From the NCBI GenBank assembly GCA_964631605.1, contig CAZVYG010000009.1, positions 30,962 through 94,961 of the forward strand: a stretch of DNA of 64,000 nucleotides, read 5' to 3'. This DNA is from JARKQH01 sp964631605 (GTDB lineage Bacteria > Verrucomicrobiota > Verrucomicrobiia > Limisphaerales > UBA8199). This document shows, piece by piece, positions 35,010 through 44,452 of the stretch (the stretch's first letter is position 1; every line of letters starts with the position of its first letter). The position numbers and the translations under genes are program-made. Under the pieces are notes generated by a model. It was not told where the DNA came from and did not search any database. It was given only the letters and a program-made list of their open reading frames with translations.

Positions 35010-36677
35010 TCAGTGCGAGGTTTTTGTCCTCCCCGCTTTGGGCCGTTTATCGAGGCTGTCCTTGATGCGTTTGATGTGGCCGCGGCCCATGCCCTTCACT
35101 TCGCAGCCCAGTTCGAGGTAGCGGCGGATTTTGTCGTCGTCCAGGACACAGAAGCAGTCAATGATGGCGAAGCGGCGCCCCACGCGCTTGAAGACCTGGT
35201 CAGGGTCGAGCGCCAGGTAGGGTTCATGGCGCACCGCCAGCACGATGGCATCGGCCCCTTCCATGGCCGCCCACAGGTCTTTCTCGATGCGCAGGTGTTT
35301 CAACGAGTCCTGCCGGTGGAAGAAGCGGCTCCAACTGTAACCGGGACGAGGGTAGGTTTCCTGCGCTTCGAATTCCCACCAATGATCGAGGTAGGGATCA
35401 TGCACGCGGACATCGGCGCCCATCTCGGTGAGCTTGCGCACGATGATCTCGGAGCCGCTGTAGCGGGTGTCGCCCACGTCCTCGCGGTAGGCGGCACCGA
35501 GCAGGAGAACCTGGGCCACGGCGATGGGCTTGCCCATGTTGCGGAGCGCATCGCGCACCAGTTGGGGAGCATGCAGCGAGCGCGTGTCGTTGATATCAAT
35601 CGCCAGGGGCGTGATTTTGAAAATGTCATCCTCAAACCCGAAGATGTGGCGGTAGGCCCAGACCCCCAGCCCCCCGTCCTTGGGCAGGCAATACCCGCCG
35701 ATGCCGGGCCCCGGAAAGATGATGTTCGAATGCGTGGGACGCACCTTGATGGCTTCGATGACCTTCTTGAGGTCCACCCCATTTCGTTCGGCGAACAGCG
35801 ACCATTCATCCAGGAATGCCAGGATCGTCGCCCGGTAGCTGTTCTCAATGATTTTGGCCGTCTCGGATTCGATGGGGCGGTCCAGAACCGTCAGGGGATA
35901 CTTGTCCGTATGGAGCACGTCGGTCAAGAACTGGGCGACCAGCTTGCGCGCGGCGGCGTTGACACCGCTGCAGACCCGCCAGAAATCGCGGATGGAAGCG
36001 ACATAGTGCCGCCCGGGCATGACGCGCTCGTAGCTGTGGGCCAGGAGCGGCTCGGACCGGATGCCCCGCTTCTTGAAGACTTTCTTCATGATCGGGTAAG
36101 CGACCTGCTCGGTGGTTCCGGGCGCGACGGTGGTCTCGATGAGCACCAGCGCGGCGGGGGGAATGTTTTCCGCAATCGTGGCCATCGAGGCTTCCAGGGC
36201 TGCCATTTCCGCCGCCCCCGTTCGCACGTTGCCCAGGGATTCCTTGAGGTAATCGCACTGGACATCCACCACCACGACGTCGGCCAGCTTCAGGGCCTCC
36301 TCCGTGTAGGTGGCCACCAGGGTCTTCTTGTCCTTGACGCAACGGGCGATCAACTGCTCCACCTCCGGGTCCTCGGCTTTCACCGGCGACACCCCGCGAT
36401 TGAGCAGCGGGATTTTCCAGAAACTGCGCGTGCTGGGGCGCTGAACGCCAATCACGAATTTTGTCGGGCGGCCCTGCTTGTCGGTCGCATCAGCGACCAC
36501 CGCCGCCATGACCGCCCCGACAAAGCCCAGGCCAACCACCACCACAATCTGCCTGCCACTTTTCCGTTGCGCTTCGGCCAGGGTCCGCAACCGGTCGAAT
36601 TCCGCCGCGTAGTCGGCGCGTAAGGGGAGAGGAAACTGTTCGCCTAAAGGACTGTAGGATATCAGTGGCTGTTCCAT
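35010..36677 (-). CDS. Nucleotide-sugar dehydrogenase (UDP-glucose/GDP-mannose dehydrogenase family)
   Basis: The Rossmann motif is VVVVGLGFVGAVMAAVVAD. IETTVAPGTTEQVAYPIMK and the catalytic cysteine segment GPGIGGYCLPKDGG follow, and the C-terminal UDP-binding domain has GAAYREDVGDTRYSGS. The enzyme performs the two-step NAD-dependent oxidation of a UDP- or GDP-sugar to its uronic acid, feeding polysaccharide or O-antigen synthesis. At 555 residues it is longer than the usual 420-450. Extra sequence includes an N-terminal 45 residues and an aromatic insert near HWWEFEAQETYPRPGYSWSR. The sugar cannot be specified. The start is ATG 36677. Confidence 0.88.
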   Translation of the reverse strand: MEQPLISYSPLGEQFPLPLRADYAAEFDRLRTLAEAQRKSGRQIVVVVGLGFVGAVMAAVVADATDKQGRPTKFVIGVQRPSTRSFWKIPLLNRGVSPVKAEDPEVEQLIARCVKDKKTLVATYTEEALKLADVVVVDVQCDYLKESLGNVRTGAAEMAALEASMATIAENIPPAALVLIETTVAPGTTEQVAYPIMKKVFKKRGIRSEPLLAHSYERVMPGRHYVASIRDFWRVCSGVNAAARKLVAQFLTDVLHTDKYPLTVLDRPIESETAKIIENSYRATILAFLDEWSLFAERNGVDLKKVIEAIKVRPTHSNIIFPGPGIGGYCLPKDGGLGVWAYRHIFGFEDDIFKITPLAIDINDTRSLHAPQLVRDALRNMGKPIAVAQVLLLGAAYREDVGDTRYSGSEIIVRKLTEMGADVRVHDPYLDHWWEFEAQETYPRPGYSWSRFFHRQDSLKHLRIEKDLWAAMEGADAIVLAVRHEPYLALDPDQVFKRVGRRFAIIDCFCVLDDDKIRRYLELGCEVKGMGRGHIKRIKDSLDKRPKAGRTKTSH

Positions 36678-36862
36678 GGGAAGGGTTCGGGTTGAGGTGT
36701 TTGCCGGCTTTGGAAAGCCGGGCAACCGAAAGGAAAGGGGAAGTCGCGCCGCACTGGTGAACGACCATCAAACATTGGCACGCCCGCAGTTCCCATCGTG
36801 ATAACCATTGTGGATTCGAGCGCCCCGCCGTCAAGCCCGAACCAGCCAGCCAGGGGGCCTCG

Positions 36863-39800
36863 CTAATACCAGGCGGTGATTGTCAAGGGGGCGACGCCAG
36901 ACCGGAGGGTGATGGTTTGGTCTGTTGGACTAAACTCGTTGTGCCTTTGGCCGTTGACCTCCACGCGGCTCATCCAAGTTTTCTCCGGTTGCCGCAGCCG
37001 CACCACGAGCGCCTTGTTCTGCATTCGCCGGGGCGGGGTGATGGTGACCTGGATGCGCCGCGGTTCGTCTCGCGAGGTGATACGGTAACTGACAGGGCCG
37101 AAGCGGGTTGGAGCATTGCTCACGCTGAGGCTTTTGCCGGCCGCCAGCCAGGCCTCGGGCGCCATCGGCGCTAGCCACAACTCCGCGCCCCGCTCCTGCA
37201 GCAGCATCAGGCGCGTCTGGTGCAGGAAATACCCCGTCTCGTGCGTCTTGTCCCACGCCCCGTTGTGGTGGAAGTGTTCCCACAAGGTCAGAACCTCCGG
37301 GTTGAGCAAAGAGGCGAGGCTGTTGAAATACGACCGCAGAAACGGTTTCACCTCGTCACGAAGAGCATAAATCTCTGCGTTCCGCGCATAGTAGGGCTGG
37401 ACCTTGGCGAACCCGCCGAGGTTAAACCAGTCCGCCTCGCTGGCCGCCGCCGGGTAATCAAACCAGCCGTCGCTCAGGAATTGCACATCCTCCATGTGGT
37501 CGAGCATGCGCGATACCTCCGGGTCCCGGGGCGCAAACACGCCCGTGGGCACCAACTGATGCGCCCCCAACTCCACGTCATACGCCCAGCTTCGTCCCGC
37601 GTCGTCCCCCGGAAAGAAATCCGCCAGCTTGCCGGGACTGTGCACCTGGGACGGATAAGCCGGAATCCACGTCCCGTTCCGCAAGCGCAAGGCCGGCGAT
37701 TGCGCCTGAGTCCAGTGATACGCCCGCAAGGTGTTTTCGCGCAGCTCGGCGGCCTCGCGGATAAACTCCGCGGCGCGCGAATCCCCGATGGTGCCCAGGG
37801 CCGAGCCCAATTCCCGCAGCGCAGCGTGGTAGTAGCCGTTCATCATGAAATGGAAGGCAAAGGAGTTCCAATCCGCCATCACCCCTGGTGGCATCAACCC
37901 GTATTCAGGCACCGGCTGGCCATCCGCGCTCAGCCGTTTGGTCTTCTCGCGCTGCCGCACAATCCACTCGCCGACGCGGCGGAGTTCCAGAGCCATCCGG
38001 CCCAGCCATTCCCGGTCCTGGGTCAGTTGATAGTGCTCGCCCACGGTCCACAAATGCCAGGCCGTGCCAAACGTGGTGTAGCCGGTTGTGAGAAACCCAT
38101 TCGTGTTGTAGCGGTGAATGAAGTATTCCAGGCCGCGCCGGGCAAAATCAGCATGCCCAAGAAAATCCATCCCCCGAATCACCGAATGGGCCTCGCTCTC
38201 CAAGGGACCATACGACATCGCAGCGATCCACGGCGCCACCCGCGCGCCGTCAGCTTCGTTTCGCGCCGCAATCAGGCACCGAACTTGCGAGGACCAAATA
38301 ATGTGGTTCAACGCTTGATCCGGCGTTTCAATTTGCGTGGCCGGAGCCAGCGCCGCCTGCCAGTAGGCCGCCACCCGGGCGCGCAGCCGCTCCGCTTCCG
38401 CCGCCGTTCGCCGCGCACGCGGATTTCCGCCGAGAAAAACAGTCAAATTCACGCTTCCCTTCGCCGGCAGGCGGCCCGCCAGCCGCAGCGTCCCATCCCC
38501 GGCCTTGACCTCGAGCGGACTGCCCGGTGCGACCACCACGCGGGCCGGGAATCCCCCGTAATCCACGGTGTAGCCGCCGGCGTCCGCCGGCATCAAACCG
38601 GCTGGCGCACCCGCCCGGCCGGGCAGACGAAAATCGAGTTCGATCCGGGTTTCCACGTCCTGGTCCCGCAGGTTGCGCGCGCCAAACTCCGCCACACAAA
38701 CCGACCGCCCGTTCGGGGGAACTGGCTTGGGGCCGTCCTCCTCATCCGGGGCTGCAAAGACCCGTTGGCGGTAGGCGACGCCTTCCCGCTCCACCGTAAT
38801 GACCGGCACCGGCAGCCAGCCACCCTCCAGCCGGCGCTCGAACCGGTCCTTTTTCCCATCCCCGAACCGGGGTTTGATTCGGGCGGCTTCCGCGTTCCAA
38901 TCGCTGTTGCCACTCTCGCGGGTGTGGAAGCGCAGTTCGCCGTCGCGGTCCACCACATACTTGGTATTGTCACAGGCCAGCGACAGCATCACCGGACCTT
39001 CGCGCTGGGCCTCGTGATGGGTCCGCGCCATCGCCTGTTCGAGCGTTTGATCCGGAAGCTCCCGCACCTGCGGCAGGATGCTTCTTTGATCCGCGATGCG
39101 GCGTTGGTATTCGGCCAGGCGGGGCGGCGGTTCGGCTCCATTCTCGGCTGCCACGAACAAACCGTGGCCCGGCACATAGACGCACCCGTTGGTCAGCAAG
39201 TCCTCGACGCCAACCCCAACACCGCCCGAGGGGAGACGAAACTGCAGGACCGTGGCGTCGCCTTTAAGCAGCGACGGACAGGCATGCCGGACACGGAGTC
39301 GCAAAGGCTGCGTCAGGTCCCACTCCTGCCAGTCCGCCAAAGCCTCCTTGACCAACCCCGGCGGGGAAACCGCCGCCCCGTTGTGAATCCGCCATTGGCC
39401 CCTGGCTCCAGCCGGCGGTTGCTCCAGTTCAGTTGACACGGTCAGCTCGGCCCAGCGCGAGCGGGTATAAGCCTTAAGTTGGCGCACCTGCACAGGGCTT
39501 TGGCCTGCGGTAAACAGGCAGCGCACCTTGCTGGTTTGCAGCAACCCCCCTGTGGGCGCCTTGGGGGAGAGGCGCATGATCCATTCATTCCCCTCGACCG
39601 ATCGGTCGCCTTTCAGCGGCACCCAATTCCCCTGCCAGGCGGACTCGCCAAACCAAGCCTCAACGCGCACCTGGTCCGCCGCAGGCAGCTTCACCGGTTC
39701 TTCCAGGCTCAACCGGAGCTCTTTCAAGGCCCGCCGACTAAGCCATTTCAGCCCGATGCAGGCGACACCGTCCTGGTCCGGCGCGACCACGTAGCCGCCG

Positions 39801-40504
39801 CCGGGCTCACGTTTCAGCTCAGTCTCCAGGAAGACATCCTCGGCGCGGTATTCTCCGAGGCGATCGGCACGCGCTCCGTCGGTCCGCTTCGGATCACACG
39901 TGATCACTTGCCCGAACGGAGCCATGTCCAGTCCCCGAGGCGAGTCGTTCGCGGACAGTCCACCTGAGCCGACCAGGCGCGCGTTCGCCCAGTTTGCCAT
40001 GTCACAAGTGATGCCGTCCCCGGCATCGTGCGCTTCGAGACAAAGTTCCTGGACGCCCCCTACGGCTACGCTCACCGTTCTGGGCGGGTCCCCCGCCCGC
40101 ATTACGCCGCTGTCAAATGCCTGACGCCGGTCCGTCCAGACGCGAAATATCACGCTCCCAGCCCCGCCGCATGGCTGCAAGCCGACCTCCGCCTCGAAAC
40201 GGTCGAACCCGCCGCCGAGCAAAAAGGCCAGCCGGCCGTTGGCGTGGTGTCCAAGGCCCTTGGGATAAGAGCGCTCACCGATGCGCAAAGGTTCTCCCGC
40301 CTTATGCCGCTGGTGCGCCGCCGTGTCGAAACCCAGCTCACCCCACGATTGGTTTTGGAGCAACAACAGCTCGGGGTGATCCGATAGAAAGTTTGTGCTG
40401 ACGGCTGGCGCTGAAACGAGCTGCGGGGCCGGGGCGGCAACGACAGCCGCGACCAGGAAACAGTGAATCCCCGGGGGACAAACGGATTGAAAACCGGTTT
40501 TCAT
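36863..40504 (-). CDS. Secreted NPCBM-domain six-hairpin glycosidase-like protein
   Basis: This 1213-residue secreted protein has a signal peptide ending near residue 35. An NPCBM/NEW2 carbohydrate-binding module covers about residues 45-165, with GERSYPKGLGHHANGRLAF and SVIFRVWTDRRQAFDSGVM. A long beta-rich middle follows. The C-terminal (alpha/alpha)6 toroid of six-hairpin glycosidases spans about residues 750-1120 (SYGPLESEAHSVIRGMDFLG, LWEHFHHNGAWDKTHETGYF). It resembles alpha-rhamnosidase and related clans, but I cannot place it in one GH family or name the catalytic residues. The start is ATG 40504 (MKTGFQSV). Confidence 0.72.
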   Translation of the reverse strand: MKTGFQSVCPPGIHCFLVAAVVAAPAPQLVSAPAVSTNFLSDHPELLLLQNQSWGELGFDTAAHQRHKAGEPLRIGERSYPKGLGHHANGRLAFLLGGGFDRFEAEVGLQPCGGAGSVIFRVWTDRRQAFDSGVMRAGDPPRTVSVAVGGVQELCLEAHDAGDGITCDMANWANARLVGSGGLSANDSPRGLDMAPFGQVITCDPKRTDGARADRLGEYRAEDVFLETELKREPGGGYVVAPDQDGVACIGLKWLSRRALKELRLSLEEPVKLPAADQVRVEAWFGESAWQGNWVPLKGDRSVEGNEWIMRLSPKAPTGGLLQTSKVRCLFTAGQSPVQVRQLKAYTRSRWAELTVSTELEQPPAGARGQWRIHNGAAVSPPGLVKEALADWQEWDLTQPLRLRVRHACPSLLKGDATVLQFRLPSGGVGVGVEDLLTNGCVYVPGHGLFVAAENGAEPPPRLAEYQRRIADQRSILPQVRELPDQTLEQAMARTHHEAQREGPVMLSLACDNTKYVVDRDGELRFHTRESGNSDWNAEAARIKPRFGDGKKDRFERRLEGGWLPVPVITVEREGVAYRQRVFAAPDEEDGPKPVPPNGRSVCVAEFGARNLRDQDVETRIELDFRLPGRAGAPAGLMPADAGGYTVDYGGFPARVVVAPGSPLEVKAGDGTLRLAGRLPAKGSVNLTVFLGGNPRARRTAAEAERLRARVAAYWQAALAPATQIETPDQALNHIIWSSQVRCLIAARNEADGARVAPWIAAMSYGPLESEAHSVIRGMDFLGHADFARRGLEYFIHRYNTNGFLTTGYTTFGTAWHLWTVGEHYQLTQDREWLGRMALELRRVGEWIVRQREKTKRLSADGQPVPEYGLMPPGVMADWNSFAFHFMMNGYYHAALRELGSALGTIGDSRAAEFIREAAELRENTLRAYHWTQAQSPALRLRNGTWIPAYPSQVHSPGKLADFFPGDDAGRSWAYDVELGAHQLVPTGVFAPRDPEVSRMLDHMEDVQFLSDGWFDYPAAASEADWFNLGGFAKVQPYYARNAEIYALRDEVKPFLRSYFNSLASLLNPEVLTLWEHFHHNGAWDKTHETGYFLHQTRLMLLQERGAELWLAPMAPEAWLAAGKSLSVSNAPTRFGPVSYRITSRDEPRRIQVTITPPRRMQNKALVVRLRQPEKTWMSRVEVNGQRHNEFSPTDQTITLRSGVAPLTITAWY

Positions 40505-40764
40505 GGGTGGCGGTTTGCGCAACGCATTCTGATGCACCGCCTTGGCTTGTCAACTGGATGCGTGCGCCTCAGGTAACCTCTCAGCCCAGGCGGGAAGAGG
40601 GCCGGCAAGGACTTGTTCCACCGTTTCCATCAAGTTCGGGCCCAAGCCCGGGAGGTGGCGGAACGCGTCGCTCTCTGCCAAGACTGAGGGGTTACAGATC
40701 CGTCAGGCGAAATCCCACCGGAAACCGCTTGACGGCCGGGTGGATTAGGGCTTGCATTATAGAA

Positions 40765-41160
40765 ATGAAGACAACGATTTTTGTGGTATTGCTGGGGGCG
40801 TTGCTCGCCGGAACGGGCTGCGTCGGCACGGTCACCGGCCGGACCAAGGCCGGGGTGCCGTTCGTCAAGGACTGGGTCGAGGGCCGTTATGAGCGGCCGG
40901 TGGACCAGGTGTTCGAGGCGGCCAAGGAGGTGGTGAAGTTCAACGGCACGCTCGTCAATGAAAGCACCTTGCACAGCGCGACCAACCTGACCAAGACCAT
41001 CGAAGGCAAGGTCAACCAGCGCAATGTGTTTATCCGCATCGAGGCCATGGATCCCAAAGTCACGGGTATTGTGGTGCAAACCCGCACCTCGGGAGGCGGG
41101 GCCGACCTCAACCTGGCGCACGAAATCGAAAAACAGGTGGCGCTCAAGCTAGTGCGGTAG
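40765..41160 (+). CDS. DUF3568-type exported protein
   Basis: This small 131-residue exported protein has the signal MKTTIFVVLLGALLAGTGC, with the Cys in a lipoprotein-like position but an imperfect lipobox. The mature part (RYERPVDQVFEAAKEVVKFN and KVNQRNVFIRIEAMDP) fits the DUF3568 family of small cell-envelope proteins of unknown function. Its stop overlaps the stop region of the convergent TPR gene by 12 bases. A terminator follows at 41190. Confidence 0.75.
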   Translation: MKTTIFVVLLGALLAGTGCVGTVTGRTKAGVPFVKDWVEGRYERPVDQVFEAAKEVVKFNGTLVNESTLHSATNLTKTIEGKVNQRNVFIRIEAMDPKVTGIVVQTRTSGGGADLNLAHEIEKQVALKLVR

Positions 41161-42372
41161 CCGGCCCTTCAATCCAATATTCTGTTCGTAAGAGCCAAGC
41201 TTCACCGCCTGGCTCTTTTGTTTTCCCTTCAGCTCGAGCCGCAGCAGGTCTATCCTTTTGCGCGCGTTCTCCGCAGCCGCCAGGTCCGGGCCCCGTTCGA
41301 TGATGCGTTCGAGGGTTTTGCGCACGGTGTCATAATCGGCGCCGCACTGAATCTGGAGATCCGCCAGGAGGTTCAACCACCGCGCAATCAGGCGCGCCGG
41401 CTGATTCGGGTATTGAATGAGTTGCTCGAGTTGATCGGCGGCCAGGTCGAGCCGGCCATAGTGCGTCGCGTAGATTCTCGCCAGTTGCTCGCGCGCATCG
41501 GCGTCCAGAGGATGCTGCTCGAGGTGTTCGACCAACTCGGCGGCCCGCAGGCCGGGCTCGGTTTCCTTCGGCGCGAACGGCGCGCCGGCCGGATGCAGGC
41601 CGAAACTGCGGTCCGCCTCGGGCACGAGGTATTTCTTGCGATCGTAATACGCGGTGAGCATCTCGGGATTGGCCAGGTGCGCAAGACGCTGCGCGGCGCC
41701 CAGCGCGAATTCCGAATCCGGGAACAGCTCGATGATGCGTTCGAGCTGGCGCCGCGCGGAGTCGGCGTCCTGGCCGTAGTGAAGGTACCAATCGGCCATG
41801 GAATAGAGGGCGAAGACGAGGTTGCGCGGGGCGTGACCGGGCTGGTTGCACAGCCGCTGGATGGTCAATTCCGCGCCGGGAAGGTCGTTGAGGTTCTCCG
41901 CCTGGATTTGAGCCAGCAGCAGTTGCCCCTCGACGTCGGTGGGAAATCGTTCGAGCTGTTTGCGGATTTCCGCCACCGCCTCGAGGTATTGGCCCTTCTT
42001 TTGTCGCGCTTGCGCCACGGAATAAAAGGGACGCGGCTCCGGGGGGACGTTACCGCCATCGTAAAGGCTGGTGAAAGGCCGGGCGAAGACTCCTGCCACA
42101 TCCCGAACCCAGATAATGGCCAGAACAATCCCGCAGACTGCGGTGAGGGGGATGCCGCCGAACGCGGCGGTATAACCGCCCCGCCCGACCATCGGCGCAA
42201 CGACCCAAATCAGGCAGGCCAGCACCGGCGCGGTGAGGAGCCATTTGACCAGCCGCTGCAGCGGTTCCTCCGCCCGCACGATCGTCCAGACCACGAACGC
42301 AAGTCCTGCGGCCCCCAACACCACCAGGGTGATGGTTCCGCCCAGGCTGTCACCGCTGGATTGCATACCCAA
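41149..42372 (-). CDS. Membrane-anchored TPR protein
   Basis: The 407-residue protein has three N-terminal hydrophobic helices (about residues 12-30, 42-62 and 73-92). TPR-like helical repeats follow, with characteristic lines such as SVAQARQKKGQYLEAVAEIR, ALYSMADWYLHYGQDAD and ARRQLERIIELFPDSEFALG. It is probably a scaffold for an inner-membrane complex facing the cytoplasm. It is encoded just downstream of pilT on the same strand (77-base gap), so it may belong with the pilus-retraction or envelope machinery, which is inference. The start could also be the ATG at 42366. Confidence 0.72.
   Translation of the reverse strand: MGMQSSGDSLGGTITLVVLGAAGLAFVVWTIVRAEEPLQRLVKWLLTAPVLACLIWVVAPMVGRGGYTAAFGGIPLTAVCGIVLAIIWVRDVAGVFARPFTSLYDGGNVPPEPRPFYSVAQARQKKGQYLEAVAEIRKQLERFPTDVEGQLLLAQIQAENLNDLPGAELTIQRLCNQPGHAPRNLVFALYSMADWYLHYGQDADSARRQLERIIELFPDSEFALGAAQRLAHLANPEMLTAYYDRKKYLVPEADRSFGLHPAGAPFAPKETEPGLRAAELVEHLEQHPLDADAREQLARIYATHYGRLDLAADQLEQLIQYPNQPARLIARWLNLLADLQIQCGADYDTVRKTLERIIERGPDLAAAENARKRIDLLRLELKGKQKSQAVKLGSYEQNIGLKGRLPH
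41190..41225 (+). terminator. Rho-independent terminator of the DUF3568 gene, inside the opposite gene
   Basis: The 8-bp stem AAGAGCCA / TGGCTCTT with a 12-base loop is followed by TTGTTTT. It lies 30 bases beyond the stop of the DUF3568 gene and within the last codons of the minus-strand TPR gene, so the two convergent transcripts overlap. Confidence 0.65.
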
Positions 42373-42449
42373 GGCTCTGCTGTTTTGTGTTCCGCGCCGC
42401 GGTCAGGATGCCCTCCGCCGGCGGCGGTGGGGTTGGCTCCCGGCCCGCT

Positions 42450-43511
42450 TTAAGTGCGCTGTTGGCTGATAAGGTCCGGATGCCGCGCACGGCTCACCGC
42501 CGTGTCATAGCTGATGAGGCAGCGGCAATATAAATCATAAAGGCAATTATCCATCAGGACCATGCCATCCTTGCGGCCGGTCTGAAGCGTGTTCTCCAGG
42601 AGGTGGAGCTGGTTTTCACGGATGAGATTGCGCACGGCGTTGGTGGCCACCACCAGCTCGTAGGCCAGCACCCGCCGGGTGCGGTCCGCCGCGGGGAGGA
42701 GGTCCTGGGCGATGATGCCCTGGAGGGCGTTGGAAAGCTGGAGCACGATCTGGCGCTGGGCGCTGCCCTCGAACACGCCAATAATGCGTTCGAGGGCGTG
42801 AGGGACGTTCGGGGAGTGCATGGTGGCCAGGACCAGGTGGCCGGTTTCCGCCGCTGTCAGCGCCGTCGAGATGGCCTCGTGATCCCGCATTTCGCCCACC
42901 ACGATCACGTCGGGATCCTGCCGCAGCACGTGGATCAAGGCGCGGTTGAATGAGCGCACGTCGGTGAGCACCTCCTGCTGAACCACGATGGCGCGCTTGT
43001 TCTCATGCACAAATTCGATCGGGTCTTCGATGGTAACAATCTTGCACCGCCGCTCGCTGTTGATCAGGTCCACCAGGTAGTTCAGGGTCGTGGTCTTGCC
43101 CGCGCCGGTGGGGCCGGTGACCAGCACCAGGCCGTTGGGCTTGCGGGCCAGGTCGTCCAGCTTTTCGGGCAAGCCCAGCTCTTCGCGGCTCGGAATGCGC
43201 GATCCGCAGAATCGCACGCTCAGTTCCGGATGGCCGTTGCGGCGGTAAAACGTGGCCCGGACCCGCCCCGCGGCGCTGTGCAACAGCGAAATGCACAGCT
43301 CCCATTCCTCGTCGAATTTGCGTTTCTGCTGCTCATTCAAGAGGCTGTCGGCCATCTCCGCCACCTCCGCCTCGGTCAAGGCGTCCTCGTCGGCGATGAT
43401 GATTTCGCCGTTGACGCGAAAGGCGGGCGGCACCCCCGCCACCAGGTGCAGGTCCGAGGCATCATACTGGCTCGCCGCGGCGAGCAACCGGTCGAGGCTG
43501 TGGTTGTTCAT
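42450..43511 (-). CDS. pilT: PilT-like type IV pilus retraction ATPase
   Basis: The 353-residue hexameric secretion ATPase has Walker A GPTGAGKT at residues 133-140, an Asp box, Walker B with VIVVGEMRDHEA (about residues 203-214) and the His box HSPNVPHALERI. The N-terminal domain begins MNNHSLDRLLAAASQYDASD, typical for PilT. The upstream open frame is not PilT-like, so I chose ATG 43511. That start overlaps the stop of the TPR gene by 4 bases (ATGA), showing translational coupling. It should power retraction of type IV pili, although pilB, pilC and pilus genes are not here. Confidence 0.92.
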   Translation of the reverse strand: MNNHSLDRLLAAASQYDASDLHLVAGVPPAFRVNGEIIIADEDALTEAEVAEMADSLLNEQQKRKFDEEWELCISLLHSAAGRVRATFYRRNGHPELSVRFCGSRIPSREELGLPEKLDDLARKPNGLVLVTGPTGAGKTTTLNYLVDLINSERRCKIVTIEDPIEFVHENKRAIVVQQEVLTDVRSFNRALIHVLRQDPDVIVVGEMRDHEAISTALTAAETGHLVLATMHSPNVPHALERIIGVFEGSAQRQIVLQLSNALQGIIAQDLLPAADRTRRVLAYELVVATNAVRNLIRENQLHLLENTLQTGRKDGMVLMDNCLYDLYCRCLISYDTAVSRARHPDLISQQRT

Positions 43512-44284
43512 GAGGTGAAGATTCGCCGCCACCATCCGCCGAGACGCTTGCCCAGTCCTCCCTGGGAAAGGCGGACCAGCGCCAGGGAGGCGTCGCGACA
43601 ATCGGGGTTGAGCTGGGCCGCCTGGCTGAAGGAAATGTGGGCGGGCCCCAGCAAGCCGAGCGCTTCCTGACAGCGCCCCAACTCGAGCCAAAGCACAAAT
43701 TGCGTCGCGTTTTCCTCGAGGGCCTGCTGCAGCAGCTTCCACGCGGCAGCGAATTGACGGTAGTAACAGCGGATGCGCGCCGCCAGCCAGGTGATGAACC
43801 AGTTTCGCGGCGCCAGCATCCGGGCCTTGTCGAGGCAATAATCGGCCCGGCGCTCGCGCCGCGCCAGCAGCACGTCCCCCCGCGCCAGCCACACGTAGGG
43901 CGTATCGCCCCGCTCTTCGATCGCGCTGTCGGAAAACGCAATGGCTCCCTCCAGGTCCCCCGCCCGGGCCAGGGCCACGCCTTTGGCCGCCAACAATTCC
44001 GGCTCGTGGGGAAATCGTTCCAGCGCCTTGTCCGCCCACATCCGGGCCTCCTCATGTTCCCCCAGTTCGATCAGCATCCGCACCTGGCCGGTCCACGCCC
44101 CGGCGTTGTCCGGATTGAACTCGAGCACCTTGCAAAACCAGCGCAGGGCGCGCTCGAAATCGCCGCTCTCGAGAGCCGCCTGCGCCTGGCCCGCATAATA
44201 GGCCTCATCTTTCGCCAGGGGTTGGGACTGGCGCGAGGGCTCCTCGGACTCGCCGCCGAGCTCAAGATTGACAAACCGGCTCAT
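43508..44284 (-). CDS. TPR protein coupled to pilT
   Basis: The 258-residue soluble protein has at least five tetratricopeptide repeats. The consensus W-x-x-L-G-x-A-x-x-x-x-A pattern is visible in DFERALRWFCKVLEFNPDNA and EHEEARMWADKALERFPHEP. The start is ATG 44284 (MSRFVNLELGG). Its stop and the pilT start share ATGA, so the two are made together and may act together. A Trp/Arg-rich C-terminus (LGKRLGGWWRRIFTS) could bind a membrane or nucleic acid. Confidence 0.82.
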   Translation of the reverse strand: MSRFVNLELGGESEEPSRQSQPLAKDEAYYAGQAQAALESGDFERALRWFCKVLEFNPDNAGAWTGQVRMLIELGEHEEARMWADKALERFPHEPELLAAKGVALARAGDLEGAIAFSDSAIEERGDTPYVWLARGDVLLARRERRADYCLDKARMLAPRNWFITWLAARIRCYYRQFAAAWKLLQQALEENATQFVLWLELGRCQEALGLLGPAHISFSQAAQLNPDCRDASLALVRLSQGGLGKRLGGWWRRIFTS

Positions 44285-44452
44285 GTCGAAGTCACGCTGT
44301 TTCGCTGTACTATAGTCCCAACACCTGTTCAAAACCAAGGTATTTCGTCACCTACAATTTGACCATTCCCGGCGGGATTCGTCACGCCGAGGCTGAAACC
44401 GTGCGGTGGAAAAGCCATTGCCTTGGCGGGTCGGACATGCCACCTTGCGCCC

